DNA of 64,000 nt, taken from JAVJUV01 sp047314965 (GTDB taxonomy: Bacteria > Pseudomonadota > Alphaproteobacteria > Rhodobacterales > Rhodobacteraceae). The notes beneath the pieces are model-generated. The model was not told where the DNA came from. It worked only from the letters and a program-made list of their open reading frames with translations, and did not search any database. Shown one piece after another: positions 58,470-64,000 of the stretch (position 1 is its first letter; every line of letters starts with the position of its first letter). The DNA lies in assembly GCF_047314965.1 (NCBI RefSeq), contig NZ_JBLBVK010000057.1, positions 62,001 to 126,000 on the forward strand, read 5' to 3'. The position numbers and the translations under genes were made by a program.

Positions 58470-59820
58470 TTGGCTTGATAAGATACCCGAGGCCGCCCGC
58501 GAGTTTCTGGGCGACAAACGTCTGGACGAGGTGGAATGCATCATCTCCGACCTCTCCGGAATTGCGCGCGGCAAGGCCATGCCTGCCTCGAAATTTGCGA
58601 CCCAGTCGCTTTTCTACCTGCCGAACTCGATCTTCTTCCAGACCATCACCGGAGCTTGGGGCGAGGCGGCGGGCGAGGAGGGCTTCACCGAACCCGATAT
58701 GGTTCTGAAACCCGATTATGCCACCACCACGGCTGCGCCCTGGACGGCGGACATGACCTTGCAGGTCATTCACGACGCGTTTCTCAAGTCGGGCGAGCCG
58801 GTGCCATTTGCGCCACGCAACGTGCTGAAGCGGGTGGTCGAGCTCTATAACAAGCAGGGCTGGACCCCGATCGTCGCGCCCGAGATGGAGTTCTATCTCG
58901 TCGCTCCGAACACGGATCCGTCTCAGGAAGTGGCGGCCATGGTCGGTCGCTCTGGCCGTCCGGCGGCGGCACGGCAGGCCTATTCGATCAGCGCGGTCGA
59001 CGAGTTCGGTCCGGTGATCGACGACATCTACGATTTCGCCGAGGCCCACGGCTTCGAGATCGACGGCATCACGCAGGAAGGCGGGGCCGGCCAGCTTGAG
59101 ATCAACCTGCGTCATGGGGATCCCGTGGTGCTGGCAGACGAGATCTTCTTCTTCAAGCGGCTGATCCGCGAGGCTGCTTTGCGCCACAAGTGCTATGCGA
59201 CATTCATGGCCAAGCCGATCGAAGGCGAGCCAGGCAGCGCGATGCATATCCACCATTCGGTCGTCTCGACCGAAACCGGGCGCAACATCTTCTCGGACGC
59301 CGATGGCAACGAGACGCCGGAGTTCATGCATTTCATCGGCGGTCTGCAGCGCTATATTCCGGCGGCGACGCCGCTTTTCGCGCCCTACGTCAATTCCTAC
59401 CGGCGCTACGTCAAGGATCACGCCGCCCCGATCAACCTTGAATGGGGCCGTGACAACCGCACCACCGCGATCCGCGTGCCCGTCTCCGGGCCCGAGGCGC
59501 GGCGGGTCGAGAACCGCCTGCCGGGCATGGACTGCAACCCCTACCTCGGGATCGCGGCCTCGCTGGCCTGCGGATACCTCGGAATGATCGAGAAGATCAC
59601 GCCCAAGGACGAGTTCATCGGCGATGCCTATGACACCGAGGAGGAGATTCCACGAGGCATCTATGCCGCGCTGGACGAATTGGAGGCCGCAGACTCATTC
59701 CGCGCGGTTCTGGGCGAACGGTTCTGCGAGGTCTACGAGATCGTCAAGAAGGCCGAGTATGACGATTTCCTTCAGGTCATCAGCCCTTGGGAACGCGAAC
59801 ATCTGCTGCTGAACGTATGA
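58462..59820 (+). CDS. puuA: Glutamine-synthetase family protein (gamma-glutamylputrescine synthetase-like)
   Basis: A 452-residue type I glutamine-synthetase-like ligase that joins glutamate to an amine, in PuuA putrescine. Family motifs are EVECIISDLSGIARGK, the ATP and metal site with GAGQLEINL (QEGGAGQLEI), the MAKPIEGEPGSAMHIHHS loop and RDNRTTAIRVPV. ATG 58462 overlaps the amidotransferase stop. It overlaps the oxidase start as ATGA, so the three are an operon as in polyamine degradation by gamma-glutamylation. Confidence 0.88.
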   Translation: MSDWLDKIPEAAREFLGDKRLDEVECIISDLSGIARGKAMPASKFATQSLFYLPNSIFFQTITGAWGEAAGEEGFTEPDMVLKPDYATTTAAPWTADMTLQVIHDAFLKSGEPVPFAPRNVLKRVVELYNKQGWTPIVAPEMEFYLVAPNTDPSQEVAAMVGRSGRPAAARQAYSISAVDEFGPVIDDIYDFAEAHGFEIDGITQEGGAGQLEINLRHGDPVVLADEIFFFKRLIREAALRHKCYATFMAKPIEGEPGSAMHIHHSVVSTETGRNIFSDADGNETPEFMHFIGGLQRYIPAATPLFAPYVNSYRRYVKDHAAPINLEWGRDNRTTAIRVPVSGPEARRVENRLPGMDCNPYLGIAASLACGYLGMIEKITPKDEFIGDAYDTEEEIPRGIYAALDELEAADSFRAVLGERFCEVYEIVKKAEYDDFLQVISPWEREHLLLNV

Positions 59821-61109
59821 ATCCTCTGTACCACAACGACCGGCCCGGGGTTTTCCCCGAAAGCTACTATGTCGCAACCGCCGACATCCCGCCCCAGCGC
59901 CCGGCGCTGGACGGAGACATGCGTGCGGACGTGGCAGTGATCGGGGCCGGCTACACAGGACTCTCAACCGCGCTGCATGCCGCGAAGAAGGGGCTCAAAG
60001 TCGTCGTGATTGATGCCCATCGCGTTGGCTTCGGCGCGTCGGGGCGCAACGGCGGCCAGGTCGGGACGGGCTGGAACAAGGACCAGCACTGGCTTGAGAG
60101 GCGGGTCGGCAAGGACGATGCCCGCAAGCTGTGGGATCTGACGGTGGAGGCCAAGGCGCTGACGCGGGAGTTGGCGGCGGCCCATGCGCCCGAGGCCGGC
60201 TACAAGCCCGGTGTCCTGCAGGGCGAGTGGACCGAGAAGGGCGCAGCCGAGTCACGTCTTTATGCGCATTGGCTCTCCGAGACCTATGGGTACGAGACCG
60301 AGTACCTCGACCGTGACGCCATTCAGGATGTCTGCAGGGCGCAGGTTTATATGGGCGGCGTTCTGGACATGGATGCCGGGCATATTCACCCGCTCCGCTA
60401 CTGCCTGGGACTGGCGCGTGCCGCCGAGGCGGCCGGTGCAACGATCTTCGAGATGACCGAGGCGTTGCGGGTGTCGGATGGCGCTGTCGAGACCGCGACG
60501 GGAACGATCAGGGCGGATCACGTCGTGATCGCGGGCAACGGATACCTTCCCAATATCAACGGCTTCGTTGCAGCCCGTGTGATGCCGATCAACTCGTTCA
60601 TTGCCGCAACCGAACCGCTGGGGGATCGGGCGAAGGATGTGCTGCCACGGGATGTCGCCGTCGCCGACGACCGCTTCGTGGTGAACTACTTCCGGCTGTC
60701 GCAGGATGGCCGTCTCTTGTTCGGCGGTCGCGAAAACTATGGTCTGGGCTTTCCCACCGATATCCTGACCGCGCTGCGCGCACGGATGCTGCGACTGTTC
60801 CCGCAACTGGACGGGGTGCGCATAGATTATCACTGGGGCGGCACGCTGGGGATCACCATGCACCGTTTGCCGATGGTGCGCCGGATCGACGACAAGACGA
60901 TCGTTGCCGCCGGTTTCTCGGGCCACGGCGTTGCCCTCACCGGGCTGGCCGGCAAGATCTTGGCTGAGACGGTGGCAGGGCAGGCGGGACGGCTGGACCT
61001 GATGTCGAAACTGCCGCTTCAGGGATTCCCGGGCGGTGCGGCGGCGCGCGCTCCGCTGCTGACTCTGGCGATGACGTGGTATTCTCTGCGGGACCGGCTG
61101 GGGATCTGA
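59817..61109 (+). CDS. puuB: FAD-dependent oxidase (gamma-glutamylputrescine oxidase-like)
   Basis: A 430-residue flavoprotein of the DAO family. The FAD-binding GAGYTGLSTALHAAKKG begins near residue 45, GASGRNGGQVGTG (about 80) is the flavin-histidyl-like loop of PuuB, and FSGHGVALTGLAGKI is near the C-terminus. It likely oxidises a gamma-glutamyl-amine to an aldehyde with H2O2. It overlaps the ligase by ATGA. A close alternative is another N-methyl amine or sarcosine-type oxidase. Confidence 0.88.
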   Translation: MNPLYHNDRPGVFPESYYVATADIPPQRPALDGDMRADVAVIGAGYTGLSTALHAAKKGLKVVVIDAHRVGFGASGRNGGQVGTGWNKDQHWLERRVGKDDARKLWDLTVEAKALTRELAAAHAPEAGYKPGVLQGEWTEKGAAESRLYAHWLSETYGYETEYLDRDAIQDVCRAQVYMGGVLDMDAGHIHPLRYCLGLARAAEAAGATIFEMTEALRVSDGAVETATGTIRADHVVIAGNGYLPNINGFVAARVMPINSFIAATEPLGDRAKDVLPRDVAVADDRFVVNYFRLSQDGRLLFGGRENYGLGFPTDILTALRARMLRLFPQLDGVRIDYHWGGTLGITMHRLPMVRRIDDKTIVAAGFSGHGVALTGLAGKILAETVAGQAGRLDLMSKLPLQGFPGGAAARAPLLTLAMTWYSLRDRLGI

Positions 61110-61171
61110 CCCAAAGGCATTTGCCGTGATCCCCTCCGCTGCTAGGTACTTCCTGATAGCGGAGGTGTTCC

Positions 61172-61813
61172 ATGAAACCGATAGAGACAGACGACCTGAC
61201 CATCCATTTCGATGGCAAGACCTGTATCCATGCGCGGCGCTGCGTTCTGGGACTGCCCGGCGTTTTCGACCCGGACGCGCGACCCTGGATCCAGCCGGGA
61301 GACACCCCGACGGAGGAAATCGTCAGGATCATCGAGGCCTGCCCGTCTGGAGCGCTGACCTATGAGCGCAAATCGGGTCTGGTCGAGGCCGCACCGAAGT
61401 CGAACACGGTCCGTGTCTGGGAGAACGGACCGCTGGAGGTCCGGGGCGATGTCCGGATCGAAGGCCTGGCACCTCGGACCCGTGCCCTGATCTGCCGTTG
61501 CGGGCGCACGACGAACCCGCCGTTCTGCGACAATTCCCATCGCGACGGATTCGAGGCGACGGGTCTCCCTTCCTTCAAGGGTGAGAAGGACACCGAGCTT
61601 CCCGCAGGCGACGGCCCGGTCGAGATCAGCGCGCGCGAGAACGGATCGGTGATGATCGTCGGCAATGTTGAGGTGATCGGTGCCGATGGCTCCCGCGTTG
61701 CGCGAACGCAGAAAGCGTGGCTCTGCCGTTGCGGCGCGTCGGACAACAAGCCCTTCTGCGACGGATCGCATGGCAAGATCGGCTTTCGGAAAGCAGGGAC
61801 GTCCGAAGGCTAG
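61172..61813 (+). CDS. Double CDGSH iron-sulfur protein with N-terminal Fer4-like domain
   Basis: A 213-residue protein. Residues 1-65 form a divergent mono-cluster ferredoxin-like domain (Cys18, Cys24, Cys57 in EACPSGA). Two CDGSH 2Fe-2S sites follow: CRCGRTTNPPFCDNSH (108, 110, 119, His123) and CRCGASDNKPFCDGSH (185, 187, 196, His200). Such tandem CDGSH proteins occur in bacteria and may act in redox or metal handling. GGAGG lies before ATG 61172. Tail overlap of 4 bp with the facing SDR. Confidence 0.88.
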   Translation: MKPIETDDLTIHFDGKTCIHARRCVLGLPGVFDPDARPWIQPGDTPTEEIVRIIEACPSGALTYERKSGLVEAAPKSNTVRVWENGPLEVRGDVRIEGLAPRTRALICRCGRTTNPPFCDNSHRDGFEATGLPSFKGEKDTELPAGDGPVEISARENGSVMIVGNVEVIGADGSRVARTQKAWLCRCGASDNKPFCDGSHGKIGFRKAGTSEG

Positions 61814-62547
61814 CCGCGCTTCATCAGCCAGTAATACAGCCAGTCGGGCAGGAACTGGGTGGCGCGGAAGAACAGGCTGAAGAGCGTCGGAAAGTTCCGT
61901 GCGAAGCCGTCGCCCTGCATATGCTCCACGAAGATGCGGGCCGCAGGTCCGGGTTCCATGATGAACGGCATGTTGAAGTCGTTCTTGTCGGTCAGCCGGG
62001 TCCTGATGAAGCCGGGGTTGATCAGTTGCACGTCGATGCCGGAGCCTTTCAGGTCGGCATACATGGTTTCGGCCAGCGACATGATGCCGGCCTTGGACGC
62101 GCCATAGCCAACCGCGCCGGGCAGGCCCCGGAACCCGGACAACGATCCGGTCAGCACGATATGCCCGGTTCCCCGCTCAATCATACGAGGCACCACGTGA
62201 CCAAGAACACGCACCGCGCCGGTCAGGTTGATGTTCAGCATCGCCGCGGCCTTTTCGCCGTCGAACTCCTGCGAAGTCATGGGCCAGTAGACCCCGGCCA
62301 GGAAGACGAGGCCGTCGACCGCGCCCGCTTCGCGGGCCGCGGAGGCGACGCTTTCGGCGTCGGCGATGTCGACGGGGACGACCCGCGCCGGTCCGGGGCA
62401 TTCTGCCGCCAGTGTTTCGAGATCGTCCTTGCCGCGCGCGCTCAGGATCACCTCGGCGCCAGTCTTCGAGATCTCCAGCGCGACCGCGCGTCCCAACCCG
62501 GCGGAAGCCCCGACAATCCAGTACCTTTTACCCTTCCAGTCTCTCAC
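61810..62547 (-). CDS. Short-chain dehydrogenase/reductase
   Basis: A 245-residue SDR. The cofactor motif is VGASAGLGRAV (residues about 12-22), the catalytic Ser is in LTGSLSGFR and Tyr/Lys in YGASKAG. Arg or Asp after the second strand (LSARGKDD) suggest NADP. The start is GTG 62547, whose GTGA overlap with the DUF3833 stop makes it a coupled gene pair. The DUF3833-SDR-MFS order is seen in other proteobacteria and may concern a lipid or fatty compound, but the substrate is not indicated. Confidence 0.87.
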   Translation of the reverse strand: MRDWKGKRYWIVGASAGLGRAVALEISKTGAEVILSARGKDDLETLAAECPGPARVVPVDIADAESVASAAREAGAVDGLVFLAGVYWPMTSQEFDGEKAAAMLNINLTGAVRVLGHVVPRMIERGTGHIVLTGSLSGFRGLPGAVGYGASKAGIMSLAETMYADLKGSGIDVQLINPGFIRTRLTDKNDFNMPFIMEPGPAARIFVEHMQGDGFARNFPTLFSLFFRATQFLPDWLYYWLMKRG

Positions 62548-63128
62548 GCCGCTTCCTTCTTCCGTTCGGCCGCCTCTACGGGGCGCATTGTGGCCACCAG
62601 TTCGGCGACCTTGATCCCGAATTTCCGGAACTGGCTGCGGTTCATGATGGTGCCGTTCTCGACCAGGTACATCCAGTCAACGGCGTCCAGAACGTGCCCG
62701 CCCGAGCTTTCGGGCAGCCTGATCCTGTAGGACAGCTTGACGCCGGAACCGGATTGCCTGCCCTCGCCCGCGCCTATCAGGTCTTCCGCCTCGGCGCGGA
62801 TGCGGCCGTCGGGCAGGAGCGTCAGGCGCCATTCCCGATTCTGCGTTGCACCGGAGCAATAGCGGAACTGTTCGGTCATCCGGCCTTTGTCGCCATCCCA
62901 TTCAGCGTAGAAATCCGCGACGAAGCGCGAGGTGACGCGCCCCGTGGGTCCAAAGATCACGCCTTCGCACAGGATCGGCCCGTTCAGATGCTTGCGCAGA
63001 TCGAATGCCTTCTCGGTGCCTGCATAGTCCTCGGGTGTCTGACCCGCGAAGTCGAGATACCGGGCGCGCAGCCAGACCGACGCCGCGATCACCGCAGCCC
63101 CCATCAGAAATGCGAAAAAGTAATCCAT
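62544..63128 (-). CDS. DUF3833 domain-containing membrane-anchored protein
   Basis: A 194-residue protein with an N-terminal anchor (about residues 4-20) and a lipocalin-like domain of the DUF3833 family: LRKHLNGPILCEGVIFGPTGRV, FVADFYAEWDGDKGRM and later LDAVDWMYLVENGTIMNRS. No lipobox is visible. It is coupled to the SDR by a GTGA overlap and 3 bp from the MFS transporter. This gene order suggests a shared pathway, but the role is unknown. Confidence 0.8.
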   Translation of the reverse strand: MDYFFAFLMGAAVIAASVWLRARYLDFAGQTPEDYAGTEKAFDLRKHLNGPILCEGVIFGPTGRVTSRFVADFYAEWDGDKGRMTEQFRYCSGATQNREWRLTLLPDGRIRAEAEDLIGAGEGRQSGSGVKLSYRIRLPESSGGHVLDAVDWMYLVENGTIMNRSQFRKFGIKVAELVATMRPVEAAERKKEAA

Positions 63129-63131
63129 GAC

Positions 63132-64000
63132 CTATGCCTCCTTCATGGCAGGTCTGGCGTCGGGGCCGTCAAGCGGCGTCGCTGCCAGAAGAGCCAGGGC
63201 GGCGACTTTCAGAACGCAAGGCAGTATCGCGTACATCGCCGTCAGGGTTGTCTTTGCCGTGTCGGGAAGACCATCCGACCCGGCCTGAAAGCCGCTGGCT
63301 TCCAGAAGCGGCAGCAGAACCACCGCGGCGAAAGCCAGCGAGAATTTGGAAACGAAGGACCAAAGGCCGAAACCTTCGGCCGCTTCGGGCGATACCTCTG
63401 CCGCACGGGCGGCAAAGATCGCGGGCAGAAGCGTCATGTCCGCGCCCAGGGCCGCGCCCGAGGCGATGCAGATCACGACGAACGGCAGAATGTCACCGGC
63501 GCCCAGCAATGCGGCCCAGCCGAAGGCAAGGATGGACAGGGCCATTCCGGCCATCAGCGCCTGCTTGGCGCCGACAAGCACTGCAACGCGCGACCATAGT
63601 GGTGCCGCTGCCGCCGCCGCGAGGAAGAACAGGAGCAGAAGCGGACCTTCCCAACCCGGTGCGTCCAGCCGGCTTTCGACGAAGAAGAGAAACAGCGTCG
63701 AGGTGACCGCGACGGGCGTGGCGTTCAGGAGAGCGATCAGCAGCAACCTGCGCGCCATTGGGTCTGACAGGATTTCGCGGAAGCCGGTGTCTGCGGCCAC
63801 CATCGCGGGCCGCCATTCGGAGCGCATCGCAAGAATGGCCGCGACGGCAAGGCAGGCGAACAGCGCCGCAAAGATGGCGAAGGGCTTGTCCGAGACCGCC
63901 AGCAGCGCCACCGGCGCGACGGCAGCCAGCGAGACACCGAGAAGCGCGCCTGTTTCGCGCCAGCCGGCCAGTCGCACATGCCCGTCATCGCCCAGCGACC
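63132..64000 (-). CDS. MFS sugar/cation-type transporter, N-terminus beyond window edge
   Basis: C-terminal 288 residues of a multi-pass transporter; the frame is open to the right edge without a start. About nine hydrophobic segments remain. The fragment begins with SLGDDGHVRLAGWRETGALLG, which matches the loop between the two halves of MelB/GPH-type MFS carriers (RxxxWRE), and the later half carries LPAIFAARAAEVSPEAAEG. The substrate cannot be read. It is in line with DUF3833 and the SDR, 3 bp apart, so they are one operon. Confidence 0.8.
   Translation of the reverse strand, partial: SLGDDGHVRLAGWRETGALLGVSLAAVAPVALLAVSDKPFAIFAALFACLAVAAILAMRSEWRPAMVAADTGFREILSDPMARRLLLIALLNATPVAVTSTLFLFFVESRLDAPGWEGPLLLLFFLAAAAAAPLWSRVAVLVGAKQALMAGMALSILAFGWAALLGAGDILPFVVICIASGAALGADMTLLPAIFAARAAEVSPEAAEGFGLWSFVSKFSLAFAAVVLLPLLEASGFQAGSDGLPDTAKTTLTAMYAILPCVLKVAALALLAATPLDGPDARPAMKEA

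Overview
The window looks like chromosomal DNA of an alphaproteobacterium of the Rhodobacterales (Roseobacter group). Supporting signs are high GC, dense operons with ATGA or GTGA overlaps, short-chain polyhydroxyalkanoate genes with PhaR-type TGC-rich operator sequences, a BciA-type 8-vinyl reductase of bacteriochlorophyll synthesis, a porin of the single-Pfam type common in this group, and many DUF families typical of it (DUF3572, DUF2125, DUF3576, DUF4170, DUF6505). I see no rRNA, tRNA, CRISPR array, insertion sequence, integrase or prophage gene. No gap between genes exceeds about 280 bases.

Layout. 1-2.6 kb: a hydantoinase-type amidohydrolase cut by the left edge, then an ExbB-ExbD-ExbD proton-channel operon and a DUF1330 gene. 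2.8-7.4 kb: a single-domain receiver protein and the storage-polymer locus phaP, phaC (minus) and phaZ (plus). 7.4-10.9 kb: a PleD-like diguanylate cyclase and a minus-strand operon of EF-hand protein, ECF sigma factor, putative anti-sigma protein and Spy/CpxP-like sensor. 10.9-17 kb: AlkB-type hydroxylase, mutY, DUF721/DciA, DsbA-like oxidoreductase, and an envelope operon of DUF4170, a divergent WaaA-like protein and lpxK. 17-31 kb: bciA, aldo/keto reductase, TspO-like protein, cysQ-type phosphatase, pmbA, a frameshifted TPR gene, DUF2125, SDR, a crotonase-like protein, HNH endonuclease, a flavoprotein, GerW/DUF2953 genes and two glutathione transferases. 31-40 kb: holA, lptE, leuS, DUF3576, a porin, YggS, a YkuD transpeptidase, ribA and an OmpR-type regulator.

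40-57.7 kb is the most distinctive part. A periplasmic formate dehydrogenase (fdhA with Cys instead of Sec, fdhB, cytochrome b subunit) sits with its TorD-like chaperone, a small Tat-signal protein, DUF3305/DUF3306 and a 655-residue polyferredoxin. On its far side are DUF6494, Mrp/ApbC, a biotin/lipoate-ligase-like protein and DUF6505. Two unusual c-type cytochromes flank the set: one carries a binding-protein-like N-terminus, the other is a WD40 propeller fused to cytochrome c. Together these look like a formate oxidation and maturation neighbourhood delivering electrons to the quinone pool and possibly to periplasmic cytochromes.

57.7-64 kb: a glutamine amidotransferase, glutamine-synthetase-like and FAD oxidase operon resembling gamma-glutamyl-polyamine catabolism, a double CDGSH iron-sulfur protein, an SDR, a DUF3833 gene and an MFS transporter cut by the right edge.

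All family assignments come from reading motifs in the translated sequence; no database search was run.
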